A stretch of DNA of 64,000 bases from Hymenoscyphus infarciens (GCA_001414345.1 LLCB01000067.1:124001-188000), one strand, 5' to 3'; positions 37,808 through 51,211 are shown, counted from the stretch's first letter. Notes: generated from the sequence alone by a model not told the origin. Numbers and translations are program-made.

Positions 37808-38696
37808 TTCTCTCCAGGTTAACTGATTATATCAAAACCCCCACCGCTCGTTCTCCACGTTCGGTTCGGCGAGGCTGATTAACGAGATAAAGTTGGAACA
37901 GCCTCACCGTCATGATTCCGACATGGCCTTCCGATAGGTTACCCCTCCGGTGTGTTACAGATCAAATCCCATCGAGGCATTCGTGTTGTTTGAATGGTGC
38001 ACGTATGGCGAATTTGACCGAAAGAAAGGTGCCGGCTGCGATTTCATGAAACCTCCTTTGCATGACGATTTTGGTCCCTCTCCCAGTCCAAGTTTTGTTT
38101 CCTGAAGGACTCTCCAAGCGTTGAGACGTTGAGACCACCTGGAAGATGGCCAAATGCCGTGATTTGATAGCCTGATAACACAGCAGGGCGAGCCGACGTC
38201 AACTCGTCAACTCGTATGAAATCTGTAGCTCAACAGCGGAACACCATCCCAAGATACCTATTTCAGCATGCTGTAGCTGCCAGAAGAACTGAATAGTACC
38301 GTACTGTACCGTACTCGTACACTTGACACTGATACAAGCTTGGCTTCTCCGCCAACTCGCTATCTACCCTTCTACCTTACTACCTACCAGCCCCCCTTAA
38401 CCGCAATTGGCAAGGAAGAGGGGAGGGGCTACAACCACTGCGAGCAGCTCGATGGCCACCACCTGCATAGACGGGAACGGATCCTCAAATCCAGCAAGCC
38501 AGCGCTGCGCTACGAATAACCTGGAAGCCATCGAGCCGCCTCTTTAGGTCCTCCCTTGCTCGTCGTCTAGTTTTAATACCATACCTACCTACCCCTTCCC
38601 TTCTTGACCCAACCACCAACAACCAAGGCTACTGCATCACCAAACCTATTACTGCAGCATAGCATACCCGTTGTTGTTGTCTTGAACCTCAGCTCT

Positions 38697-38757
38697 CTAG
38701 TCGACAGCTCTAGTCGACAGCTCTAGTCGACAGCTCTAGTCGACAGCTCTAGTCGAC
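38697..38757. repeat. 13-bp tandem repeat (CTAGTCGACAGCT), 4.7 copies
   Basis: Perfect copies, each containing the palindrome GTCGAC, about 155 bp upstream of the start codon of the large unknown gene. Probably within its promoter or 5' UTR. Confidence 0.9.
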
Positions 38758-38911
38758 CTCCAAAGCAGGCGGGCTTTCTTGTTTCCTTTCCAACTTACAC
38801 TTACAGTCCCTACAATGGCTCCTTAGGTGCAAATCCCTCCAAATACATCACGCCATATCTCTCAACTAGCCACGTCTTTACTCCCTTGCCTGCACGTATT
38901 TCCCGTACTCG

Positions 38912-41900
38912 ATGCCTTCGTTTTCTTTCCTCAGATCCTCGAAAGGAGGAAGCCAGCAGCTTGACGTGGACGGTCAAGCTTCTCGAGATCCCGGCGGCTC
39001 GGAAGACCATGAACCTACAGCCACGGAGAAGGCGCAAAGGAGGAGGTCAACTAGACAATTCTTCCGGGCTCTGATCAAGAAGCCTGCGGAATCGGACGAG
39101 TCTAGACCTAGTCGTTGGCGCAACAATTCCATGGTATGTTCAGATCAAGATGCCATTTGACTCATTGTCTCGGAATCGATTGACTGACTCCCTCCATCAC
39201 CCAGAAGAAACCTCAACCGCTCCAGTTGCAGTCTCCTCACTCTACAGAACAAGCCCTCTCACCTATGTCGGACACGAATAAACCCTTACCTCCTCCCCCT
39301 CCTCCAGAACCCAGTTCTCGTCCAGCCACAGAAGCCCCTCCTTCGGCAAAGCCTGCTACGAAGCTGGCCAGGATAATATCTCCAATTGCTACGCCGGATC
39401 TTCACAAACTCTTCTCTGGAGCCCCTCAGTTCTTTGCTCGCTCCGAAGGCCATCATACTGGTGCGCCGCACCCTTCGACAGCCTTTCCTTGGAACACGGA
39501 AGTGGAAATAAGGGATCTTTCTGACCATGTTCGGATACGAGATGAGGCTTGGGGGTGTGTTACTGCGTTGCCCCATATTACAATCCAAGCAAAGAGAGAA
39601 TCGAAACCTAGGAAACACCGAGCACACTTTGAACCTCGGTGCCATGAACGACCGAACATGCTTAGTATGCAAGGTATTGAAAGGGGAACAATTGGGTTTG
39701 GAGCTGCATTGGAGTTAGGGGTGGCCGATTGTCTGAACACTCCCGGCGAAGGCCCAGATCGCGACCCAGAATTGGTATCAGATCGTCGGAAGAGCTTCCT
39801 CAACGAGAAGATTGGGTTACGTCCATTAACAGACTCTACGCTCACGGAGCGACTTTCCAAAGTGAGTACGAATTATCACGAGGATCCCATGAACCACCAT
39901 CGACCAACTGTTGAGCTTTATACCGAGCTTTTTACGCAGATATTGTATCCTCCTCCGAGGGTGACTGACTCACAGGATCCGTATAGCTTACAAGTTCAAA
40001 TTGAAGCTCTCATTGATGTTTTGGCGGAGCCGTTAGTCTGGTTTGATTTCAGCATCGTTGAATGGAGAATGCGTCTTGGACAGATTTTATGGGGGTCATC
40101 CTTGGACAGCGAACTCGGTGACGAGATTTCAGTTAGCAACGAAATTTTACACGAACCGGGAACTCAAAAGTACTGGCTCTTGCTTCAAATTTTACTATCG
40201 AGCGAGCTCTTACTTCGACTGGATGCAGTATCGCAGAACATTGATCAAGGTATTGAAGAACTGAACCCCGCAGAACTCCGCCGATTCGATAAGAGTGCCA
40301 CTACAAGTGTAAAATGGTCGATGATATTAGCGAGACGCTGGCTGGAAAACATCCGGATTGGGAAGCCGGATCTTGACGCTGCAGCTGACAAGAAGTCCGC
40401 GCCGGGCTGGCTAGCCAGTCTAACTGGCACAACCGAAGAAGCACCTAAAGTAGTTGAAAGTGTTGAGCATCTGAAGTTTGAAGGCATAAACAAAACTCAA
40501 CAGCTGGCTGGTCTTCTGCATTTCGCCGGAAAAATTGGTTGGCCCAATCTCGATAGTCTAAGCGCAAAGGTTGCAACGAATGGCATCAAGCTATCAAACA
40601 ATACGCCGAGCACACCTTTTGCTGCAAGTCCACTATCGATCTCGAGTCAAAATTCCACCGGCTATTTTTCCAGGCGACGACCAACTGGAAACTTGAGTCC
40701 ATCTGTACAAAGGAACAGGTCAGCAATGCTACAACCAGCTGGTTGGCTTTCAAGCTCATACATAAACGGTCTGGTATTACCAGGCGAAGGATTGAGCCAT
40801 TTTTTGATAGCTACCCTACTGGAAAACGATGACGCCGCTGTCTCGAAATTGGGCGACGAGGCGAATTTATTTGGTGGCTTTGTGTACTCCGGTCGAAGCT
40901 TTTGGAGTACGGGATGTATTGTTGGAAGGGTGCTAGCGGCCAGAAAAGGGGCAAAAGAGTGTATGGGGTGGATATCGTCCGATGTAATTCCTCTGGGGAC
41001 AAGAGAGGCGTGGGTAGATATCGATGTTGAATCTTCTGTGCATGATGGTAGGTTTAGTCTCCCGGGGTCACAACCTTTTTCATTTCCAAGTACTAAGCGA
41101 TGCGTAGAATTACGGAAGACCGAGAAGCCCAGACTCTGGAACAAATCACTCATCGAGACAAGGGGGAGTGTGCTAGGTGGAGCTGATTGCTCTTCCGTTC
41201 TACCTGGCGATTTCGTCATTCCTTCCGATGAGTCGAGTCAAAAGCCCCTTTCTGTGATTTTCGAGTCACTCGACTTATTTTCCGCCGTCGATTCAGAAGT
41301 AAATTCAATTGCCGAGACGCCAGGGACCGAGACTGCCGGAGTCAATGTTCCCGGTATCAAGACATATTCTGCCATGATGAGATTTGCCTTGGAAGTTGAC
41401 GGGGATGGAAAGAAGGAGCTTAATCTTGCGCTCTCTCATGATGTGAATTTTGTCACTGCGCATCCTTGTGTTCCTTCGCCTTTTATCGATATTATCCGTA
41501 CGCCGACGAGTCCTTCTTTTCAGGATCCTGAGCAGAAATCGGGGCAAGCATCTACCATTTCTAGTAAGTTTATAATTGTGGCTCTACGCTAGCTTCACCT
41601 CCCCACGACTTTGGAAGAATTGGGGCAGTGACTAACAATTCATCCAGCTGGCCATCCTCTACACAAAGCCTTCACATTCACACGCACCCCCATCCTCGAT
41701 CTCGTCTCCAAGTCCTCTAGCACAGACTTCTCAGACCTCCTCTCACCACCACACTCACCCGACCCAACTCGCTCTAGCACGCATACCACATCTAGCTCCA
41801 TACCTAAAGTCCTCATAATCGACTGCACGGATTCTACATATGATAGCTTTCCGGCGCGTCCTTTACTTTCACCGAACACTGGTCATAAACATGATTTTGG

Positions 41901-42045
41901 GAATGATCTTGAGATGATGGGTAGAGCTCTTTGTGCGGAGAGGGGATGGAATGCGCTTGTTAGTCGGAGGGGACGGGGGTGTGTTGGTTGTGCTGTTAGG
42001 GAGGCGGGGGCTCTGGGGTGGGGGGTTGTTTTGAGGGTTGCTTGA
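38912..42045 (+). CDS. Large conserved-looking fungal protein, unknown function
   Basis: Exons 38912-39133, 39205-41563 and 41648-42045; 992 aa. Introns of 71 and 84 bp have good donors (GTATGT, GTAAGT) and CAG acceptors and preserve the frame. The N-terminal 150 residues are basic and Pro-rich (PLPPPPPPEPSSR). The middle is mostly helical (LYTELFTQILYPPPRV, PLVWFDFSIVEWRMRLGQILWGSS). The C-terminal half contains GLSHFLIATLLEN, SGRSFWSTGCIVGRVLAARKGAKECMGW and a terminal GWNALVSRRGRGCVGCAVREAGALGWGVVLRVA. No signal peptide or membrane segment. I do not recognise a named domain. The coherent composition and precise splicing make it a real gene. Confidence 0.8.
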
Positions 42046-42841
42046 GTTGTGGCTTGAAATCGAGGGGAGGGGAAAGGGGGAGATGATTTATGAGTTTATG
42101 ATGAACATTAGTAGCGCTGAGATACCCCGCGTTTTTACGCAGCCTTAATTTACACATGCATGCATAGATTTTCAAGAATGGTTTTGCGCTTGGTCTGGTG
42201 GGTACGTTTTCCCTAAGGGCCTGTTTGGCTCGCATAAATAATTTAAATATATGTATGAAGATCTGACGAGATGCCCTGAATAGTAGTAACCTTGTATAAG
42301 TTGGTGTAAATCATCAATTGTTTCTTACTATACCAAGTAATTGTTTAGCTCGTGGTACATATGTTGGTGCATATGTTAGTATACATAAGTACTAGGTAGT
42401 GATATATATAAACTTTTAAAGATTCACACCTCTAGAGGTCTAAATCCCTTTTTTTTTTTGGTGGTGCATATCCTATTTATATATATATACACTAAGATAT
42501 ACGAGGTTAAACAAGAGATTTCTATCACTTTTGATGTCATTAAATATATAAACTAAACACTAGTATATATATGGAATTAGTATATATATAGAATTAGTAT
42601 ATATAAATATATAAATATATTACCTCCTGATTTTTAGTAATATATATCCTAGATATATACACGAGCCAAACAAGCCCTAAGAAACAGGCTCTAAGAAATC
42701 AAAGGAATCCTTTTCTTGCGCGCGGTGTGCGAGTGTACCTCTTGAAAGAATTTAGAGCTAAAGAATTCCGACAGGTCGAGGCCGAGAAGCATAGATAGGG
42801 AGGGCAGTTGCTCCGCTCCTTCCTTCTCGTCCTAGTTTTGA

Positions 42842-42917
42842 CTTTGATTCTGAGGTGGTTCTTTGATTCTGAGGTGGTTCTTTGATTCTGAGGTGGTTCT
42901 TTGATTCTGAGGTGGTT
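42842..42917. repeat. 19-bp tandem repeat (CTTTGATTCTGAGGTGGTT), four copies
   Basis: Four perfect head-to-tail copies in the non-coding region downstream of the large unknown gene. Confidence 0.9.
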
Positions 42918-43203
42918 GCTGGTTACCTTAGGTACCTACTTACTTGAGTGAAAAGCGAGCTAAAGTAAGTAGGTAGGTAGGTACCTATCTACTTTCTAAT
43001 GCACTCCCGAGAGGGAAGATACAGTTGCTGGGGGAAAAATCGTAGGTTACTTATCTAGGTAGCGAGTATTAATTAACTGCTCTCTGCAATCGACCTACCG
43101 AGAGAGGACGAAGAGTTAAGAGTATACTTTCTATTGCTTCTTGACCTTTTTTTTTTTTGTTTTGTTTTTTTTGTTTTTTTTTTGGCGCGCTACTATGAAG
43201 GAC

Positions 43204-43260
43204 TATGACTATAACTACAACTATAAGTATAGCTATAGCTATAACTATAACTATAAATAA
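43204..43260. repeat. CTATAA/CTATAG-type short tandem array
   Basis: A run of six-base units alternating ACTATA and GCTATA with slight variation, followed within 30 bp by four CTAGT units. Confidence 0.75.
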
Positions 43261-45849
43261 GAAAGGTAGAAATAATCCTGAATCTAGTCTAGTCTAGTCT
43301 AGTCGAGATTATGACTCCTTCTCCTCCTCCTCCTCTCCCCTAACTAACTAACCAACTAACTAACACAAGGATATGGAAGAAAGGAAATCCCACGAGGCGA
43401 AGAGATTGCGTAGACTGACTTGACTAGTCGGTCGTCTGTCTGTCTAGTTGTCTGGTTGTTGTTATATAGAGATGTTGTGAGATAGAGATGTCTCAGTGTT
43501 TGTTCCATCTTAGTGGGAGAGCCCTCTTGGTGGGAGAGCCCTCTTTTGTTTGTTCCGCTTCCCTTGGAAGGTGGTGGTGTTCTAAGTATTTCCTTTGCTG
43601 TTGAGTATGTGATTGTGATGGGTTTGTGGGATAAGTGCTTATTTGTAGTTTTCGATATTAATAAGAGGTAGAGAGAGTTAGAGAGAGTTAGAGGGGGTTG
43701 GAGAGGGTCTAGGCTAGGTTAGTGTAGATGGATAGGAACCTAGAAAGAAGTGATTCTTCTTTCTTTCTAGCTAGGCTGAAATGAAAAATGTTTGAGGCGG
43801 AGGCACCAGCGGCTGATCTTATAGGAATTGGAATTTTTTCTTCTTTTTCAGCTTATTTGGTTTTTCTTAAGTAGTGTCTTTAACATATTAGATGTAATTT
43901 TCTAATGCGTGAATTTAGAGCCTGTTTAGCTAGCTCTAAGATAGTATTAAAGAATCTATTAAATATACTAGAACCTTTCTAAAGTAGCGTAGTATATATT
44001 TAGTTATTATCTAATTATTTAAATAATATAAGCAGTAATCGTTTAGCTTGTTTAGTATATATCTTAGATAGTACTAAAAGTAGTAGTCTAAGTAGTAGTA
44101 CTAAAATATATATAAGAATATATTCTAATTATCGTTCTTTAGATAATAATTAGATAATTACCTTAATTTAGTAGTATATATCTTTTCAAAGTATATTCGA
44201 CTATATTTTAAGATATACTATACTTTTTAGATATACGAGCTAAACGATTTAGAATATATATAAGTATCTTTTAACTCTAGACTCGTATATAAATCTCATA
44301 TATCTAAAATAAATTATATACGTACTAAATAAGCTCTTAGAAAGAGATTATTATACTTAAAAATATTACTTTGTTTAGTAATATTCTACTACGAGTACTA
44401 AGACTCTCTAGTCCACGTGTCTAACGAGTCGGCTATAGCTTACTCTAAAGAGTTTTTAGCCTCTAAATTATTTTGAGAGTAAGCTATAACTTAGCTATAA
44501 CTTACTCGTATTATTTTCAGTCCTCTAAATCGAAACTGGGGTTACTTATAAATCAGTAGCTTATCTACAATGTTTCTGGCTCTCACACATCACTTAACGG
44601 GTAAGCTATACATTTGTAGCTTAACCACTCAACGGAAAACGAACACGTGACTGGTCGTTTCTAAATTCTTTGGTCGTTTGAGGTTAAGTGCAGAACGGCG
44701 AGAGCAGACAGTGTGTAGGTGGTTTGTTAGCATATAACTGGTGTATATAGATAGCTACTTTGACTTTTGTTGCATGTTGCAAAATCTCCAGATGTTGTGA
44801 AATAAGCAAGAGAAAAAACAAGAGCTCAGTGTATGTGAAGTAAGACTTGAGTGAAATCTGTGAGGTAGAAGTTTTGTTATCTTTCGCAAATTGTCTATTA
44901 TTTGAAATATTTTGAAATAAGGGAATTTCATATTCAGAGATCAGAGTAAGTGAGGGGCTGGGGCAGTGAAAGTGGTGAAGAGAGAAGTTTTGCTCAAATA
45001 TCCCGGTAGGGCTTTAGACTAGTGAGTGAAGGCGACTTGGAAACTACAAGAACCTTGAAAGGAATTTTACATGAGGGGCTTGACATTTAGCTCGCTTGCT
45101 GTTTTCCAGTGTTTAATCTATGAAGGGCAAGGTAGAAAGCACCGAGGTTGCAGGTTCTTCCACTCGGGGTAACTTGGAAAGTGATAAGTGGTAAGCGAGA
45201 TCCGCTAGGAAGGCGGAAAAGCTGCAGCGGGCGAACCACATCTCCTGGTTCGCAGTCTCACGTAGGTTCAAACACTTTGAGAAGTCCCCCATCCTAGAAT
45301 GTGAGCAGGGATAGAAAAGTATTACTTCGTAATTGGGTGTTCAGGTTGTGAGTTTGAATTGGATGAAAGACAAACCCAAAACAAAAGGAATAGAAAATTT
45401 GGGTGCGATTTTAGGAAGTCGAGAAAGGAGAAATTCACGCAACCCGTGCACCCATTGGACTCTTTACACAATCATCGCGAGTTGGGGGCATGAGAGTACA
45501 CGATTTCGAAAGTAGATATTTGTAAAAAACAGAGTCACAGAAAGAAAAAAAGTAGAGAGCCTTAAGTGGAATTTGAAGGGATTGAGCGAGGTCACAGTGC
45601 AGTACTAGTAGTAAGCGAGATCAAGCAGCAACAGTGACACAACCCTCAACACCCCTTCACCTGATAAAGCAGTCTCTTCGGATACAACACAATCAAAAGC
45701 TATATAAATAGACTAAATAGATATCGAAAAATCCAATCTTCATACCCTCCAAAATTCCAAACTCCTCACTCCCTCCCCCACCCTCTTCTCTCATCGACCG
45801 CCTCCCTTCCCCGCTGCCTTCTCTCCTCCCCTCAGACCCATCACCTCCA

Positions 45850-48800
45850 TCACGTCCCCTTCATCTCAACATCCGGCTCCATCTTCCCCCCCTTATACGG
45901 CCACTCGGGCACGCCCAAATTATTCGCCATAATAAACGCCGTCAAATCCCTAACACTCTCCGCCAACTCCCTCTTCTTCGCCTTGATCAAGCCCATATTA
46001 GGCCCCTCCTTGCCATGAGTCCAAGTCCCCACATTATACGGTAACCCCTTGCCACTCACATTACACCAATTAACCAACTGCCGTCTACGATCATAATATT
46101 TCTCATACCACCTCTTCTCCGACTCGAGATCGCCGAATATCAAATTCCCCTGCGCGTCTTGCTTGAGGTCGATTTCGGAATCGGGGACGGGCGGGAATTT
46201 GTAGGTTACGTGGTGGATTCCGGAGTCGAGGACGATTTGGGAGGTGAGTTCGTTGTTGGGGTCTTGGGAGGCGGGTTCCACGATACGGGCGTCTTGGAGG
46301 CGGCCGTCGATTTGGAGTTTCCAGGGGAAGGGGTTGACGTTTGGTACTAGGATGTCGCCTGTTTCTCTCCTCACAGCATGTAGAAGAGGAGGGTGATCGA
46401 GAGGCAATCTTGGACGACCGACTTGATCGGGATAGAGTTGATCCCACCAATGGCCTTTACAGAGGTTTGCATATGTGATTGCAGCGGTGAGCGCGTCGAA
46501 GTCTGCTTGATACTTGGGAGGTCCTGCGATACGCGGTTGGCCTGCTGTGGTTCCGGGGAGACGTTCGCGTTCCATGAACTCTAGGAGTTGCGTTATGCGA
46601 TCGTCCAGGACGTTGATTTCGAATTTCAGAACACGCGTTACGAGATCGGGGAAGGTTTTGGTGGGGAGGAAGGAGGGTGCGGTGATGCCTTCTGGGATGC
46701 GCCACAGAGGGGGGATGGTGTTGAAGGAGAGGAGTGCTTGTTGGAGGTGGTGGATGGCTTCTTGCATTGCAATCCAGATTTTGTAGCGGAGGTCTGCTTT
46801 GAAGCCCATTATCGGATCGCTAAGTGGGATATCTGATTTCTCCACCTCTCTTTGGTCGGACATGAATCCTAGAGCTACGCGTATGGTTGTTGAGATATCC
46901 TTGCTTTTCCCCTCTAACACTTGTATAGACATCGGACTCAAAACATGTTTCTTGTTCTCCACCGCCTCCCTTTTCAAATCGAGCAACCGTCCGAATAAGC
47001 GAGCTATCTCCTGTTGAAGAAGACTATATATAAGTCGTTCATACTGCTCGTACTTCAAATTCTTCACCACCTTGAGTTGCTGATCAAACATATCCAGAAC
47101 CTGAATGTGAATTCTCCGATTACTCGTCTCATTCCTAGGCTGTGGATGATCCCAAGGAATCACCCCATAAGGACCAACATCCTTCACAAACACATCCGTA
47201 AACAACTTCACAGCATCACAAAGACCTAAATAAACCTCAAACACGACATTCTCCAAGCCCTTAAAGTGGAGTAACTTGTTCGGTGGAAGTCGAATGTTCA
47301 ATCCCATCTTGACGAATTGCAGATTGCCTCCCAACCTCTCCACCTCATCCTCCAATCGATTCTTGTAAGACTCCAATTCCTTCAATCGTATCCTATCCAT
47401 ATTATTCAAGATATTCGCGAAGACAGGTTGATCCCTGACATTGCCCAGTCCACCAGCAGCAATCTGTAACACCATCGCTTGCGTGAGTTCCTGCAGATAA
47501 CTCCTCACAGTATAATGTCTCGCCTCCTCCTCGCTCTTCCCAAACTCTCTCGCGGCTTCTTGAACCATAAGATCATTATCCCTATGCGTCTTCAGGAGAA
47601 CATACTTCTCATTCTGCAATCTCTTGATAAGCGCTTGACAGCTCGCTTCATTCTTACAAGCTCTCGAACCAACGGTATTCCGTTCATTCTCAAGCTCGAG
47701 TTTGTTTCTCATAGCGAGGTGACGGGCGTGATTTAATTCTTTGTCTTTGTTTTGGAGGGCGGTGCGGAGGGCCACGACTTCTTCTTTGGTTTGCAGCACA
47801 TTGCCATCCCCCTTTGCATACCCAAGTTGAGCTTTCATGTTACTAATCCTGGTCTCGTATTTCTTCTCCTGACTCAGTTGGTGACGTTCAAGTTCATAAA
47901 TAACATCCTGTAAACGCTCAACCTCATTTCGGTGCTCGCGACTTTTGGGAGAAAGTAACGGCTGGGGATTGGGATTGATAGGACCTTCCTTCCATGCCTC
48001 GGGATTGATTTTTCGTCTTTCAGCTTGTCTAGCAATCTGTCTCTGTGCATCTGTAGGGTTCGGAGGAAGGCCTTGAAGGATCCTTATTTCGTCCGCTTGT
48101 TGTCTGACTCGTTCTCGGAGGGGTTGGTTATTTTTAATTGAGCGATGTAAGTCATCCATTAGAGTGTTACGTGCCTGGCAGAGAACGTTCAGCTCATCCA
48201 CGGTAGGACACTGACAGTCCTGGATGTGGTGACAGGTGCGGAAGTAGTAGAGGGAGGTGAAGATATGATGAACAGGTTTGAGGATCGACAAAAGATATGG
48301 TGAAGCTTGAGAGGCGACTAAAACAATGAAGTCGATGGCTGGCCTCATCATCGTTGTGACAACTTGCCATGCCCTTGACGGAGTCTCGGTGTAGAAATGG
48401 TAGGTGAGTAATCCGAGGGCTACGACGGAGAGTGCGGCCGCAGCTAGGAGGAATTGCTTGAATGACCAGAATAGCCATACTGCTCCTAAAGCGAGAGTGA
48501 GAAGCCCAAAGACAATGCGGGCCAAAATATTTGGTGAAGTATGTCGAACGACACCAACCGAGCGTTCAACCTATTTGATATCAGGCATGTAATGGTAGGT
48601 GTCTATAGTATGCATAGGAAACTTACATGCTCCGGGCCGTGGGTAACAATATAGTAGAAAGCAGCTCCAATTGCACCTAGTGTCTAGAATCTAAAATTAC
48701 CGACTACTCTTCTACGTGATATATATACCCGGCAAGTACTTACTGGTAATGGACCAAGAAAGCTCAACAAATACTTAATCCTATCAACAAACTTCATTCC

Positions 48801-49293
48801 ATTAGCACCCAATCCACAACTCACAGGGTTATCCAAAACTCACCAACGCCATTAATTCCCCCTGCCTCCTAAACCCATCCTCATTCCCCAAACACTTCTG
48901 CAAAGTCCACCACCCCTCCTGATCCAAATCGTACCATGGATTCTTGACGGCCTTAACTCTCGCGCACGCCGTACCTACCGCATCATTCCCGAGTGCCGCC
49001 CGAATGTACTCAAGGTCATAATAAATATTCCCCCAAAGACCCTGCCAAACCCCAAAATACAGAATCAGAAGCAAAATGATGACCACGATGGTCAAAAACG
49101 TTTTGGACCTCAGAAGTGGCCAATCCTCTTGGTCCTGCGGCGCAACACTATTTCTTCTTCTTTCCATGGCTGGCGGAGAGCCATACGGCAGAGGTGTAGA
49201 TAGTGACGGGTAGGATTGTGTAGCAGTGCGAAAGTGACAAGACTTCTCGAGGACGTGAAGGATTTGTGGATTAGGCGTCGGTTGGAAAATCAT
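45850..49293 (-). CDS. Multi-pass membrane protein with long coiled-coil region, unknown function
   Basis: Exons: 48844-49293, 48744-48791, 48627-48683 and 45850-48570; 1,091 aa. The N-terminal exon has a transmembrane helix (TFLTIVVIILLLILYFGVW). Next, LPTLGAIGAAFYYIVTHGPEH spans a tiny exon. A hydrophobic pair (IVFGLLTLALGAVWLFW and FLLAAAALSVVALGLLTYHFY) comes before a cytosolic region. That region has coiled-coil segments (about residues 280-600), ending in an acidic tail. I do not recognise the family. The first exon alone would read as a 154-aa protein stopping at 48829. A 52-bp intron (48792-48843; GTGAGT, TGCTAATG, AAG) joins it in frame to the rest, and the next ATG lies inside that intron. 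I prefer one gene. Confidence 0.7.
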
Positions 49294-49561
49294 CCACCAC
49301 TGAGCGGACGCTTTCGACCGAACTGGGCGTTGGAGGAATAAAGAAATTGATGTTGGTGGACAAAGAAAAGAAGTCTAGTGGCGCGACTAAGAAAATCCGA
49401 GAACGAGTGACAGACCTTCATCCCAGAGCGGCAATACCACCAATACTGAGAAGAACAAAGAAAATGAAGTAAAATTGTATTATATGTACTATATCTCCAA
49501 GCTCAGCAGTGTTAAACAAATATCCATTTCATATACGTTAGAAGTATAAAGTGTGTAAATA

Positions 49562-50709
49562 CTAGTTCTCGTCGTCATCGCTCAAATCAAAATCTCGGAC
49601 CCCTCTTCCTGTTTCCTCGTCGTTCTTGATCTTTCCAAAGCCCTCGTTGAACATCGTTTCACGAGAGGGAAATGGCTCGTCACAGTTCGGTGAACGAAGC
49701 TTAGGATAATATCGCCTGTAGGAGAAATAGGCAACGCTGATTCCAATAATGGAGCCGCAAGTAACATCGTAAACGTCGTGGCTGGATTTAAAGTTAGCCT
49801 TGTTGTAAACTAGAAGAGCCTTGGGAACCAAGGGGGACATACCGATAATCCTCGCATCGACTGATTGCAATCATAGCCGCGCAAAGTAAAGGAGCCATGG
49901 CAAGCAATGCCCTCCCTAAATCTGTTCTCGGACGAAAAACATGCATCTGTCCACAGAAAAACAGGGCAAGGAAACCCAGACCTGCGAATGCAAATGAAGA
50001 ATGCCCAGAAGGAAAGCTCCTCCACCCATCGTGCAAAACATGATGATTCTTCTCTGTGCAAACACTGATATCAACTAACACATCTTTCGGTGTCCCAGGT
50101 TTCGGCTTGCATCGTGATATCAGATCTGGTCTTGGTCGTCCAACGGCATTCTTAATAACGTCCGTGATGAATGTAGTGAGAAACAAGCTGCGAATTGTTG
50201 GCAAGAAACCATATCGAATTCGGGATGTACGGACCTTATTAAGAACCCAAGTAATGTAACATGGCTCTTGTGTACCCCAGCTCGTAGAATCCCAAGCGTC
50301 AAAGCCAGAATTACAAATGGTATGCATCCAGCATAAATTATGTTCCAACCCGGAGGCACCCTCTCGACTTCGGCGTGGGGGTATTGGATGTTGATATTGC
50401 TTATGAAGAACAATCGATGGAATGGTTCCTGCAGAAACTCAATCTGCAATATATGACATGCATCAGCAATTATCCGGTAAAGTAGGCGGGAGGACAGCAT
50501 AGGCTCGTCGTACCAAGAAATATGCTGTCGTGAGGATCATTAGACCAATATAATCCGGGGCGTATGTTTTCTAGTAGCAGTCAGTCTCTCGCCTAAAGTG
50601 ATTTGATTTGGCATATGTCTCCTAAGTCTCCTACCTCCCAAAACCTAGCAACACTCCCAATCCAACCTGATCTCGCAGTCAATCCACCATCAGAACTTCT
50701 AAGGGACAT
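49562..50709 (-). CDS. PAP2-family lipid phosphatase (DPP1/LPP-like)
   Basis: Exons: 50635-50709, 50514-50570, 50235-50443, 49843-50187 and 49562-49781; 301 aa. Hydrolyses phosphatidate, lysophosphatidate or diacylglycerol pyrophosphate at a membrane, by analogy with yeast Dpp1/Lpp1. All three phosphatase motifs are present: KNAVGRPRP, PSGHSS, and SRCEDYRHD, the last completed only by splicing at 49782-49842. Six hydrophobic helices are visible. A short N-terminal exon MSLRSSDGGLTARSGWIGSVARFWE joins KTYAPDYIGLMI. The C-terminus is acidic. Divergent from MED7 over 502 bp. The precise substrate is not decidable from sequence. Confidence 0.93.
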
Positions 50710-51211
50710 CTTTCTTCGGACTCGGTTCAATAGTCTCGCATGCCTAAAGCATGGAAATAAACTAAGGAGCGACACTGTGGGAGAGCAACAACGTAACGAG
50801 GGAAGCGAAAGACGAGGAAGATAAGAGCGAGAGCGAGAGCGAGAGAGAGACAGAAATAGGGGAGGACTTGAGGTGTGAATGAATTGTATTGTACCTGACG
50901 TCGGTGGTGTAATTGTATCAACCACGCGACACCTGTCACAAACCACAATGAAGCACAGCCTGACTCGGTGACGCTGCGGATGATCCTACAGGGGATGTTT
51001 TTGGTGGAGCATCACTGAAGCTTCCAGGGTGTGTTTAGCGCTTCCTCAGCCTTGCCAAATTCGTTCCCCCAGGTACTCCGTACCACCAGCCGAGGTCGTC
51101 ACCAAAACAACAATTCACTTTACTTCCCTCACTCCAAGATTGCCCTTCTACTACAGCTGGTGAAGTAGCAAACGCGCCTTTACACCTCCCTAAACGCAAC
51201 ACAACCACAAG
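50710..51211. promoter_or_regulatory. Divergent promoter region, PAP2 gene / MED7
   Basis: 502 bp between two divergent ATGs, with a GAGCGA/GAGA purine run at 50825-50850. No ORF of note. Confidence 0.45.

Larger units (their letters stand above)
37081..38911. other. Intergenic region with repeat remnants and upstream region of the 38.9-kb gene
   Basis: Contains a 60-codon frame at 37093-37275 without recognisable motif and two direct copies of GTCGCACATCGCAAG about 55 bp apart (37.33-37.40 kb). A small inverted-repeat element follows. Then comes a CT/CC-rich promoter-like stretch (38.3-38.9 kb) with a 13-bp tandem repeat. No supported gene. Confidence 0.5.
42046..45849. other. 3.8-kb non-coding region rich in simple repeats
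   Basis: Contains TATATA tracts (42.47-42.65 kb), a 19-bp tandem repeat, T/GT homopolymers (43.14-43.19 kb) and CTATAA/AACTAT arrays (43.20-43.26 kb). CTAGT and CTCCTC repeats follow at 43.29-43.35 kb, then an AT-rich decayed stretch at 43.86-44.5 kb. From 44.6 kb the base composition returns to normal but no ORF exceeds 60 codons. It separates two convergent genes, so it is not obviously promoter sequence. Confidence 0.55.

Noticed and set aside
45231..45253. Perfect 8-bp stem with 7-nt loop resembling a tRNA anticodon arm, followed by GGTTCAAAC
   Set aside because: The stem is too long, and no matching acceptor, D or T stems can be folded around it.
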